Source of the DNA: Diplolepis rosae
Lineage: Eukaryota > Arthropoda > Insecta > Hymenoptera > Diplolepididae
DNA length: 64,000 bases
Assembly (NCBI GenBank): GCA_030998225.1
Contig: JAPYXD010000686.1
Coordinates: 2,480,001 to 2,544,000 of the forward strand
Reading direction: 5' to 3'
Position 1 is the first letter of the stretch. Each line of letters opens with the position of its first letter. A program made the translations under genes and the position numbers. This document shows positions 25,610 through 35,542 of the stretch, piece by piece. The notes below the pieces were generated by a model. It made no database searches and was not told the origin of the DNA. It saw nothing but the letters and a program-made list of their open reading frames with translations.

Positions 25610-26986
25610 CACTTGGGGATTAAAATGATAAGCATCCTCGCAAGTTATCGTAATAAAAAAAAATTTCTAAAAAATTGGCACTAAATTCAACAATATTCAG
25701 GTTTAAAATTTTAGGTATTCAGCAGCGTGTGATATTTCAAATTTTTTATTTACATTTTCAGGCACTTGGGATTGAAAACGTCAAACATTCCCTCTACGTA
25801 TGGGGATAAAAATTCATTTGTAGGTAATTGTCACTGAATACTGCAATATTGAAGTATGACATTTTAGGTATTGAGCTGCGTTTGAAATTTCTAATTTTTT
25901 ATTTACATTTTCAGGCACTTGGGATTGAAAACGTCAAACATTCCCTCTACGTATGGGGATAAAAATTTATTTGTAGGTAATTGTCACTGAATACTACAAT
26001 ATTCAGGTTTAGAATTTTAGGTATTGAGCTGCGTTTGATATTTCAAATTTTTTTATTTACATTTTCTGGCACTTGGGATTGAAAACGTCAAACATTCCTT
26101 CTACGTATGGGGATAAAAATTCATTTGTAGGTAATTTTCACTGAATTCTACAATATTCAGGTTTAAAATTTTAGGTATTGAGCAGCGTGTGATATTTCAA
26201 ATTTTTTATTTACATTTTCTGGCACTTGGGATTGAAAACGTCAAATATTCCCTCTACGTATGGGGATAAAAATTTATTTGTAGGTAATTGTCACTGAATA
26301 CTACAATATTGAAGTATGAAATATTAGATATTGAGCTGCGTTAGATACTTCAAATTTTTATTTACATTTTTAGGCACTTGGGATTGAAAACGTCAAAAAT
26401 TCCCTCTGCGTATGGGGATAAAAATTCATTTGCAGGTAATTGTCACAGAATACTACAATATACAAGTAATAAATTTTACGTATTGGGCTGCGTTTGATAT
26501 TTCAAATCTTTTATTTTCATTTTTAGGCAATTGGGATTGAAAACGTCAAACATTCCCTCTACGTATGGGGATAAAAATTTATTTGTAAGTAATTGTCACT
26601 GAATACTACAATATTCAAGTGTTAAATTTTAGGTGTTGCGCTTAGTTTCATTCTTGAAATTTTTTATTTACATTTTAGGGCATTTGGGATTGAAAACGTC
26701 AAATATTCCCTCTACGTATGGGGATAAAAATTTATTTGTAGGTAATTGTCACTGAATACTACAATATTGAAGTATGAAATATTAGATATTGAGCTGCGTT
26801 TGATATTTCAAATTTTTTATTTACATTTTTAGGCACTTGGGTTTGAAAACGTCAACATTCCCTCTACGCATGGGGATAAAAAATTCATTTTTAGGCAATT
26901 GTCACAGAATACTACAATATTCAAGTGTTAAATTTTAGGTGTTGGGCTGTGTTTGATAATTTAAATTTTTTATTCACATTTTTAGG
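25610..26986. repeat. 9-monomer HOR, copy 6
   Basis: 1,377 bp, the second half of a 17-monomer HOR. Canonical markers are present in order. Position 7 is damaged at its right half (see 26637), and position 9 uses GGGTTTGAAAACG. Confidence 0.85.
26637..26683. other. Divergent right half inside HOR copy 6
   Basis: Where sister copies read GCGCTGTGTTTGATTTTTCAAA, this one reads GCGCTTAGTTTCATTCTTG followed by AAATTTT, and ends ACATTTTAGGGCATTTGG. The cluster of changes is limited to about 45 bp. Confidence 0.65.
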
Positions 26987-27904
26987 CACTTGGGGATTAA
27001 AATGACAAACAACCCCGCAAGGTATCGTAAAAAAAAAATTTCTGACAAATTTGCACTAAATTCTACAATATTCGGGTTTAAAATTTTAGGTACTGAGCTG
27101 TGTTTGATATTTCAAATTTTTTTATTTACATTTTAAGGCACTTGGGATTGAAAACGTCAAACATTCCATCTACGTATGAGGATAAAAATTCATTTGTAGG
27201 TAATTGTCACTGAATACTACAATATTCACGTATTAAAGTTTTAGGTATTGAGCAGCGTGTGATATTTCAAATTTTTTATTTACTGTTTCTGGCACTTTGG
27301 ATTGAAAACGTCAAATATTCCCTCTACGTATGGGGATAAAAATTCATTTGTAGGTAATTGTCACTGAATACTACAATATTCAGGTTTAAAGTTTTAGGTA
27401 TTGAGCTGCGTTTGATATTTCAAATTTTTTATTTACATTTTCTGGCACTTGGGATTGAAAACGTCAAACATTCCCTCTACGTATGAGGATAAAAATTCAT
27501 TTTTAGGTAATTGTCACTGAATTCTACAATATTCAGGTTTAAAATTTTAGGTATTGAGCTGTGTTTGATAATTTAAATTTTTTATTCACATTTTTAGGCA
27601 ATTGGGATTGAAAACGTCAAACATTCCCTCTACGTATGGGGATAAAAATTTATTTGTAGGTAATTGTCACTGAATACTACAATATTCAGGTTTAAAATTT
27701 TAGGTATTGAGCTGCGTTTGATATTTCAAATTTTTTATTTACATTTTCTGGCACTTGGGATTGAAAACGTCAAACATTCCCTCTACGTATGGGGATAAAA
27801 ATTCATTTGTAGGTAATTGTCACTGAATTCTACAATATTCAGGTTTAAAATTTTAGGTATTGAGCTGTGTTTGATAATTTAAATTTTTTATTCACATTTT
27901 TAGG
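26987..27904. repeat. 6-monomer spacer block, copy 3, with an internal crossover
   Basis: The B unit (CTGAC) is followed by a chimeric monomer that starts with CCATCTACGTATGAGG and continues as ATTCACGTATTAAAGTTTT near 27223, merging the two separate monomers still present at 36918. Then come TTTACTGTTTCTGG, CACTTTGG, GTATGAGG with TTTTTAGG, GGCAATTGG and the GAATTC monomer before the next B. Confidence 0.8.
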
Positions 27905-28363
27905 CACTTGGGGATTAAAATGACAAGCATCCTCGCAAGGTATCGTAATAAAAAAAAATTGCTAAAAAATTGGCACTAAATTCAACAATATTCAGGTTTA
28001 AAATTTTAGGTATTGAGCAGCGTGTGATATTTCAAATTTTTTATTTACATTTTCTGGCACTTGGGATTGAAAACGTCAAACATTCCCTCTACGTATGGGG
28101 ATAAAAATTCATTTGTAGGTAATTGTCACTGAATACTACAATATTCAGGTTTAAAATTTTAGGTATTGAGCTGCGTTTGATATTTCAAATTTTTTATTTA
28201 CATTTTCTGGAACTTGGGATTGAAAACGTCAAACATTCCCTCTACGTATGGGGATAAAAATTCATTTGTAGGTAATTGTCACTGAATTCTACAATATTCA
28301 GGTTTATAATTTTAGGTATTGAGCTGTGTTTGATAATTTAAATTTTTTATTCACATTTTTAGG
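27905..28363. repeat. 3-monomer ATTGCT block, copy 1
   Basis: 459 bp: a B unit with AATTGCTAAAAAATTGGC, an A monomer, and an A monomer with an EcoRI-like GAATTC and GAGCTGTGTTTGATAATTT. The ATTGCT B subtype occurs only between 27.9 and 43.8 kb. Copies of the 3-mer start at 33099, 35086, 37987 and 43190. Confidence 0.85.
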
Positions 28364-29586
28364 CACTTGGGGATTAAAATGACAAGCATCCTCGCAAGGT
28401 ATCGTAATAAAAAAAAATTGCTAAAAAATTGGCACTAAATTCAACAATATTCAGGTTTAAAATTTTAGGTATTGAGCAGCGTGTGATATTTCAAATTTTT
28501 TATTTACATTTTCAGGCACTTGGGATTGAAAACGTCAAACATTCCCTCTACGTATGGGGATAAAAATTCATTTGTAGGTAATTGTCACTGAATACTGCAA
28601 TATTGAAGTATGACATTTTAGGTATTGAGCTGCGTTTGAAATTTCTAATTTTTTATTTACATTTTCAGGCACTTGGGATTGAAAACGTCAAACATTCCCT
28701 CTACGTATGGGGATAAAAATTTATTTGTAGGTAATTGTCACTGAATACTACAATATTCAGGTTTAGAATTTTAGGTATTGAGCTGCGTTTGATATTTTAA
28801 ATTTTTTATTTACATTTTCTGGCACTTGGGATTGAAAACGTCAAACATTCCTTCTACGTATGGGGATAAAAATTCATTTGTAGGTAATTTTCACTGAATT
28901 CTACAATATTCAGGTTTAAAATTTTAGGTATTGAGCAGCGTGTGATATTTCAAATTTTTTATTTACATTTTCTGGCACTTGGGATTGAAAACGTCAAATA
29001 TTCCCTCTACGTATGGGGATAAAAATTTATTTGTAGGTAATTGTCACTGAATACTACAATATTGAAGTATGAAATATTAGATATTGAGCTGCGTTTGATA
29101 TTTCAAATTTTTTATTTACATTTTTAGGCACTTGGGATTGAAAACGTCAAAAATTCCCTCTACGTATGGGGATAAAAATTCATTTGCAGGTAATTGTCAC
29201 AGAATACTACAATATACAAGTAATAAATTTTACGTATTGGGCTGCGTTTGATATTTCAAATCTTTTATTTACATTTTCTGGCACTTGGGATTGAAAACGT
29301 CAAATATTCCCTCTACGTATGGGGATAAAAATTTATTTGTAGGTAATTGTCACTGAATACTACAATATTGCAGTATGAAATATTAGATATTGAGCTGCGT
29401 TTGATATTTCAAATTTTTTATTTACATTTTTAGGCACTTGGGATTGAAAACGTCAACATTCCCTCTACGCATGGGGATGAAAATTCATTTTTAGGTAATT
29501 GTCACAGAATACTACAATATTCAAGTGTTAAATTTTAGGTGTTGGGCTGTGTTTGATAATTTAAATTTTTTATTCACATTTTTAGG
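28364..29586. repeat. 8-monomer HOR: 9-mer lacking position 7
   Basis: The block starts with an ATTGCT-type B and follows positions 2-6 of the 9-mer. The position-6 monomer (AATATACAAGTAATAA, TCTTTTATTTAC) then passes straight into position 8 (AAATATTCCC, GCAGTATGAAATATTAG). Exactly one monomer, the GTAAGTAATTG one, is lost. The join lies in the TCTTTTATTT region near 29270. Confidence 0.83.
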
Positions 29587-30807
29587 CACTTGGGGATTAA
29601 AATGACAAACATCCCCGCAAGGTATCGTAAAAAAAAAATTTTCTGACAAATTGGCACTAAATTCTACAATATTCAGGTTTAAAATTTTAGGTATTGAGCT
29701 GCGTTTGATATTTCAAATTTTTTATTTACATTTTAAGGCACTTGGGATTGAAAACGTCAAAAATTCCATCTACGTATGAGGATAAAAATTCATTTGCAGG
29801 TAATTGTCACAGAATACTACAATATTCAAGTATTAAATTTTACGTATTGGGCTGTGTTTGATAATTTAAATTTTTTATTCACATTTTGAGGCACTTGGGA
29901 TTGAAAACGTCAAACATTTCCTCTACGTATGGGGATAAAAATTCATTTGTAGGTAATTGTCACTGAATACTGCAATATTGAAGTATGACATTTTACGTAT
30001 TGGGCTGTGTTTGATAATTTAAATTTTTTATTCACATTTTTAGGCACTTGGGGATTAAAATGACAAGCATCCTCGCAAGGTATCGTAAAAAAAAAATTTT
30101 CTGACAAATTTGCACTAAATTCTACAATATTCGGGTTTAAAATTTTAGGTACTGAGCTGCGTTTGATATTTCAAATTTTTTATTTACATTTTAAGGCACT
30201 TGGGATTGAAAACGTCAAAAATTCCATCTACGTATGGGGATAAAAATTTATTTGTAGGTAATTGTCACTGAATACTACAATATTCAGGTTTAAAGTTTTA
30301 GGTATTGAGCAGCGTGTGATATTTCAAATTTTTTATTTGCCTTTTGAGGCACTTGGGATTGAAAACGTCAAACATTTCCTCTACGTATGGGGATAAAAAT
30401 TCATTTGTAGGTAATTGTCACTGAATACTGCAATATTGAAGTATTACATTTCACGTATTGGGCTGTGTTTGATAATTTAAATTTTTTATTCACATTTTTA
30501 TGCACTTGCGGATTAAAATGACAAGCATTCTCGCAAGGTATCGTAATAAAAAAAATTTCTAAAAAATTGGCACTAAATTCAACAATATTCAGGTTTAAAA
30601 TTTTAGGTATTGAGCTGCGTTTGATATTTCAAATTGTTTATTTACATTTTTAGGCACCTGGGTTTGAAAACGTCAAACATTCCCTCTACGTATGGGGATA
30701 AAAATTCATTTGTAGGTAATTGTCACAGAATACTACAATATTCAAGTATTAAATTTTACGTATTGGGCTGTGTTTGATAATTTAAATTTTTTATTCACAT
30801 TTTTAGG
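29587..30807. repeat. 8-monomer lead block; first half of 17-mer HOR copy 3
   Basis: B units at 29587, 30045 and 30503 (spacing 3, 3, 2) and the same marker order as 15534 and 24389. The middle B is a hybrid: CATCCTCGC on the left and TTTTCTGACAAATTTGC on the right. Confidence 0.83.
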
Positions 30808-30960
30808 CACTTGGGGATTAAAATGACAAGCATCCTCGCAAGGTATCGTAATAAAAAAAAATTTCTAAAAAATTGGCACTAAATTCAACAATATTCAGGT
30901 TTAAAATTTTAGGTATTGAGCAGCGTGTGATATTTCAAATTTTTTATTTACATTTTCAGG
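30808..30960 (+). repeat. HOR position 1 (B unit)
   Basis: A TTTCTA-type B unit with CATCCTCGCAAGG, AATTCAACAATATTCAGG, GAGCAGCGTGTG and ending TTTTCAGG. Confidence 0.88.
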
Positions 30961-31113
30961 CACTTGGGATTGAAAACGTCAAACATTCCCTCTACGTATG
31001 GGGATAAAAATTCATTTGTAGGTAATTGTCACTGAATACTGCAATATTGAAGTATGACATTTTAGGTATTGAGCTGCGTTTGAAATTTCTAATTTTTTAT
31101 TTACATTTTCAGG
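30961..31113 (+). repeat. HOR position 2
   Basis: An A monomer marked by ACTGCAATATTGAAG, TATGACATTTTAGG, TTTGAAATTTCTAATT and TTTTCAGG. Confidence 0.88.
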
Positions 31114-31266
31114 CACTTGGGATTGAAAACGTCAAACATTCCCTCTACGTATGGGGATAAAAATTTATTTGTAGGTAATTGTCACTGAATACTACAATAT
31201 TCAGGTTTAGAATTTTAGGTATTGAGCTGCGTTTGATATTTCAAATTTTTTATTTACATTTTCTGG
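31114..31266 (+). repeat. HOR position 3
   Basis: An A monomer marked by AAATTTATTTGTAGG, AGGTTTAGAATTTTAGG, GAGCTGCG and TTTTCTGG. Confidence 0.88.
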
Positions 31267-31419
31267 CACTTGGGATTGAAAACGTCAAACATTCCTTCTA
31301 CGTATGGGGATAAAAATTCATTTGTAGGTAATTTTCACTGAATTCTACAATATTCAGGTTTAAAATTTTAGGTATTGAGCAGCGTGTGATATTTCAAATT
31401 TTTTATTTACATTTTCTGG
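31267..31419 (+). repeat. HOR position 4
   Basis: An A monomer marked by ATTCCTTCTACG, GGTAATTTTCACTG, GAATTCTAC and GAGCAGCGTGTG. Confidence 0.88.
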
Positions 31420-31571
31420 CACTTGGGATTGAAAACGTCAAATATTCCCTCTACGTATGGGGATAAAAATTTATTTGTAGGTAATTGTCACTGAATACTA
31501 CAATATTGCAGTATGAAATATTAGATATTGAGCTGCGTTAGATACTTCAAATTTTTATTTACATTTTTAGG
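31420..31571 (+). repeat. HOR position 5 (152 bp)
   Basis: An A monomer marked by CAAATATTCCC, TATGAAATATTAGATATTG and GCGTTAGATACTTCAAA, with a T-run one base shorter than usual. Confidence 0.88.
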
Positions 31572-31724
31572 CACCTGGGATTGAAAACGTCAAAAATTCC
31601 CTCTACGTATGGGGATAAAAATTCATTTGCAGGTAATTGTCACAGAATACTACAATATTCAAGTATTAAATTTTACGTATTGGGCTGCGTTTGATATTTC
31701 AAATCTTTTATTTTCATTTTTAGG
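31572..31724 (+). repeat. HOR position 6
   Basis: An A monomer marked by CACCTGGG, CAAAAATTCCC, TTTGCAGG, GTCACAGAATAC, TTTTACGTATTGGGCTGCG and TCTTTTATTTTCATTTTTAG. Confidence 0.88.
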
Positions 31725-31877
31725 CAATTGGGATTGAAAACGTCAAACATTCCCTCTACGTATGGGGATAAAAATTTATTTGTAAGTAATTGTCACTGAA
31801 TACTACAATATTCAAGTGTTAAATTTTAGGTATTGCGCAGCGTTTGATTTTTCAAATTTTTTATTCACATTTTCTGG
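31725..31877 (+). repeat. HOR position 7
   Basis: An A monomer marked by CAATTGGG, TTTGTAAGTAATTG, AAGTGTTAAATTTTAGG and TATTGCGCAGCGTTTGATTT. Confidence 0.88.
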
Positions 31878-32030
31878 CACTTGGGATTGAAAACGTCAAA
31901 TATTCCCTCTACGTATGGGGATAAAAATTTATTTGTAGGTAATTGTCACTGAATACTACAATATTGCAGTATGAAATATTAGATATTGAGCTGCGTTTGA
32001 TATTTCAAATTTTTTATTTACATTTTTAGG
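31878..32030 (+). repeat. HOR position 8
   Basis: An A monomer marked by CAAATATTCCC, TTGCAGTATGAAATATTAG and TTTTTAGG. Confidence 0.88.
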
Positions 32031-32182
32031 CACTTGGGATTGAAAACGTCAACATTCCCTCTACGCATGGGGATGAAAATTCATTTTTAGGTAATTGTCA
32101 CAGAATACTACAATATTCAAGTGTTAAATTTTAGGTGTTGGGCTGTGTTTGATAATTTAAATTTTTTATTCACATTTTTAGG
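32031..32182 (+). repeat. HOR position 9 (pre-B monomer)
   Basis: An A monomer marked by GTCAACATTCCC (one base short), ACGCATGGGGATGAAAATTC, TTTTTAGG, GTCACAGAATAC, AAGTGTTAAATTTTAGGTG, TTGGGCTGTG and GATAATTTAAATT. Its right half belongs in sequence with the B unit that follows. Confidence 0.88.
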
Positions 32183-33098
32183 CACTTGGGGATTAAAATG
32201 ACAAACATCCCCGCAAGGTATCGTAAAAAAAAAATTTTCTGACAAATTTGCACTAAATTCTACAATATTCGGGTTTAAAATTTTAGGTACTGAGCTGCGT
32301 TTGATATTTCAAATTTTTTATTTACATTTTAAGGCACTTGGGATTGAAAACGTCAAAAATTCCATCTACGTATGAGGATAAAAATTCATTTGCAGGTAAT
32401 TGTCACAGAATACTACAATATTCAAGTATTAAATTTTACGTATTGGGCTGTGTTTGATAATTTAAATTTTTTATTCACATTTTGAGGCACTTGGGATTGA
32501 AAACGTCAAACATTCCCTCTACGTATGGGGATAAAAATTTATTTGTAGGTAATTGTCACTGAATACTACAATATTCAGGTTTAAAGTTTTAGGTATTGAG
32601 CAGCGTGTGATATTTCAAATTTTTTATTTACAGTTTCTGGCACTTTGGATTGAAAACGTCAAATATTCCCTCTACGTATGGGGATAAAAATTCATTTGTA
32701 GGTAATTGTCACTGAATACTACAATATTCAGGTTTAAAATTTTAGGTATTGAGCTGCGTTTGATATTTCAAATTTTTTATTTACATTTTCTGGCACTTGG
32801 GATTGAAAACGTCAAACATTCCCTCTACGTATGGGGATAAAAATTTATTTGTAGGTAATTGTCACTGAATACTACAATATTCAGGTTTAAAATTTTAGGT
32901 ATTGAGCTGCGTTTGATATTTCAAATTTTTTATTTACATTTTTAGTCACTTGGGATTGAAAACGTCAACATTCCCTCTACGTATGGGGATAAAAATTCAT
33001 TTGTAGGTAATTGTTACTGAATTCTACAATATTCAGGTTTAAAATTTTAGGCATTGAGCTGTGTTTGATAATTTAAATTTTTTATTCACATTTTTAGG
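32183..33098. repeat. 6-monomer spacer block, copy 4
   Basis: It starts like 18133 (CCATCTACGTATGAGG, TTTTGAGG, AAAGTTTTAGG, TTTACAGTTTCTGG, CACTTTGG). It ends with AACATTCCC then TTACTGAATTC and GGCATTGAGCTGTG, leading into an ATTGCT B rather than a TTTCTA or CTGAC unit. Confidence 0.8.
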
Positions 33099-33555
33099 CA
33101 CTTGGGGATTAAAATGACAAGCATCCTCGCAAGGTATCGTAATAAAAAAATTGCTAAAAAATTGACACTAAATTCAACAATATTCAGGTTTAAAATTTTA
33201 GGTATTGAGCAGCGTGTGATATTTCAAATTTTTTATTTACATTTTCTGGCACTTGGGATTGAAAACGTCAAACATTCCCTCTACGTATGGGGATAAAAAT
33301 TCATTTGTAGGTAATTGTCACTGAATACTACAATATTCAGGTTTAAAATTTTAGGTATTGAGCTGCGTTTGATATTTCAAATTTTTTATTTACATTTTCT
33401 GGCACTTGGGATTGAAAACGTCAAACATTCCCTCTACGTATGGGGATAAAAATTCATTTGTAGGTAATTGTCACTGAATTCTACAATATTCAGGTTTAAA
33501 ATTTTAGGTATTGAGCTGTGTTTGATAATTTAAATTTTTTATTCACATTTTTAGG
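33099..33555. repeat. 3-monomer ATTGCT block, copy 2
   Basis: 457 bp. The B unit has a shorter A-run and AATTGACACTAAATTC. This length leaves a frame open through the unit by chance. Confidence 0.83.
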
Positions 33556-35085
33556 CACTTGGGGATTAAAATGACAAGCATCCTCGCAAGGTATCGTAAT
33601 AAAAAAAAATTGCTAAAAAATTGGCACTAAATTCAACAATATTCAGGTTTAAAATTTTAGGTATTGAGCAGCGTGTGATATTTCAAATTTTTTATTTACA
33701 TTTTCAGGCACTTGGGATTGAAAACGTCAAACATTCCCTCTACGTATGGGGATAAAAATTCATTTGTAGGTAATTGTCACTGAATACTGCAATATTGAAG
33801 TATGACATTTTAGGTATTGAGCTGCGTTTGAAATTTCTAATTTTTTATTTACATTTTCAGGCACTTGGGATTGAAAACGTCAAACATTCCCTCTACGTAT
33901 GGGGATAAAAATTTATTTGTAGGTAATTGTCACTGAATACTACAATATTCAGGTTTAGAATTTTAGGTATTGAGCTGCGTTTGATATTTCAAATTTTTTA
34001 TTTACATTTTCTGGCACTTGGGATTGAAAACGTCAAACATTCCTTCTACGTATGGGGATAAAAATTCATTTGTAGGTAATTTTCACTGAATTCTACAATA
34101 TTCAGGTTTAAAATTTTAGGTATTGAGCAGCGTGTGATATTTCAAATTTTTTATTTACATTTTCTGGCACTTGGGATTGAAAACGTCAAATATTCCCTCT
34201 ACGTATGGGGATAAAAATTTATTTGTAGGTAATTGTCACTGAATACTACAATATTGACGTATGAAATATTAGATATTGAGCTGCGTTAGATACTTCAAAT
34301 TTTTTATTTACATTTTTAGGCACTTGGGTTTGAAAACGTCAAAAATTCCCTCTACGTATGGGGATAAAAATTCATTTGCAGGTAATTGTCACAGAATACT
34401 ACAATATACAAGTAATAAATTTTACGTATTGGGCTGCGTTTGATATTTCAAATTTTTTATTTACTGTTTCTGGCACTTTGGATTGAAAACGTCAAATATT
34501 CCCTCTACGTATGGGGATAAAAATTCATTTGTAGGTAATTGTCACTGAATACTACAATATTCAGGTTTAAAATTTTAGGTATTGAGCTGCGTTTGATATT
34601 TCAAATTTTTTATTTACATTTTCTGGCACTTGGGATTGAAAACGTCAAACATTCCCTCTACGTATGGGGATAAAAATTCATTTGTAGGTAATTGTCACTG
34701 AATTCTACAATATTCAGGTTTAAAATTTTAGGTATTGAGCTGTGTTTGATAATTTAAATTTTTTATTCACATTTTTAGGCACTTGGGATTGAAAACGTCA
34801 AATATTCCCTCGACGTATGGGGATAAAAATTCATTTGTAGGTAATTGTCACTGAATTCTACAATATTCAGGTTTAAAATTTTAGGCATTGAGCTGCGTTT
34901 GATATTTCAAATTTTTTATTTACATTTTCTGGCACTTGGGATTGAAAACGTCAAACATTCCCTCTACGTATGGGGATAAAAATTCATTTGTAGGTAATTG
35001 TCACTGAATTCTACAATATTCAGGTTTAAAATTTTAGGTATTGAGCTGTGTTTGATAATTTAAATTTTTTATTCACATTTTTAGG
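33556..35085. repeat. 10-monomer HOR: positions 1-6 joined to spacer monomers
   Basis: Positions 1-6 of the 9-mer are followed at about 34440-34475 by TTTACTGTTTCTGG and CACTTTGG, the signature of the 6-monomer spacer. It then runs through CCCTCGACG and GGCATTGAGC monomers to the next B. The join lies inside the position-6 monomer and is an in-phase recombination breakpoint. Confidence 0.78.
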
Positions 35086-35542
35086 CACTTGGGGATTAAA
35101 ATGACAAGCATCCTCGCAAGGTATCGTAATAAAAAAATTGCTAAAAAATTGACACTAAATTCAACAATATTCAGGTTTAAAATTTTAGGTATTGAGCAGC
35201 GTGTGATTTTTCAAATTTTTTATTTACATTTTCAGGCACTTGGGATTGAAAACGTCAAACATTCCCTCTACGTATGGGGATAAAAATTCATTTGTAGGTA
35301 ATTGTCACTGAATACTACAATATTCAGGTTTAAAATTTTAGGTATTGAGCTGCGTTTGATATTTCAAATTTTTTATTTACATTTTCTGGCACTTGGGATT
35401 GAAAACGTCAAACATTCCCTCTACGTATGGGGATAAAAATTCATTTGTAGGTAATTGTCACTGAATTCTACAATATTCAGGTTTAAAATTTTAGGTATTG
35501 AGCTGTGTTTGATAATTTAAATTTTTTATTCACATTTTTAGG
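35086..35542. repeat. 3-monomer ATTGCT block, copy 3
   Basis: 457 bp and nearly identical to 33099-33555. It differs by TGTGATTTTTCAAA in the B right half and by TTTTCAGG where the sister has TTTTCTGG. Confidence 0.83.
35237..35389 (+). repeat. A monomer, consensus-like exemplar (153 bp)
   Basis: This copy is close to the commonest form of the unit. Landmarks by monomer position are: CACTTGGGATTGAAAACGTC (1-20); TACGTA palindrome (34-39); GGGGATAAAAATTCATTTG (40-58); GGTAATTGTCACTG (61-74); inverted repeat CTGAATA-N6-TATTCAG (72-91); TTTAAAATTTT (93-103); GTATTGAGCTGCG (107-119); AAATTTTTTATTTACATTTT (129-149). Hand count gives 47 G+C of 153 and three CpG dinucleotides. Most subtype-defining changes fall at positions 59-66, 72-80, 89-120 and 126-152. 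The GATTGAAAACGTC block hardly varies. Every frame holds stop codons within about one monomer, so I see no coding role. Confidence 0.95.

Larger units (their letters stand above)
30808..32182. repeat. 9-monomer HOR, copy 7 (reference copy)
   Basis: 1,375 bp with all nine monomer types in order; the next nine entries give each one. With 29587-30807 it makes a 17-monomer HOR of 2,596 bp. I use it as the reference because its markers are all intact. Confidence 0.9.

Noticed and set aside
35237..35253. Canonical CENP-B box
   Set aside because: Only the later part (TTGAAAACG) resembles it. The essential TTCG at the start and CGGG at the end are missing in the A consensus. TTCGGG in some B units does not continue into the required pattern.
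35237..35389. Monomer built from two half-length subrepeats
   Set aside because: GGTAATTGTCACTG and GGTATTGAGCTGCG look alike at first, but the similarity does not extend and the spacing (about 45 bp) is not half of 153.
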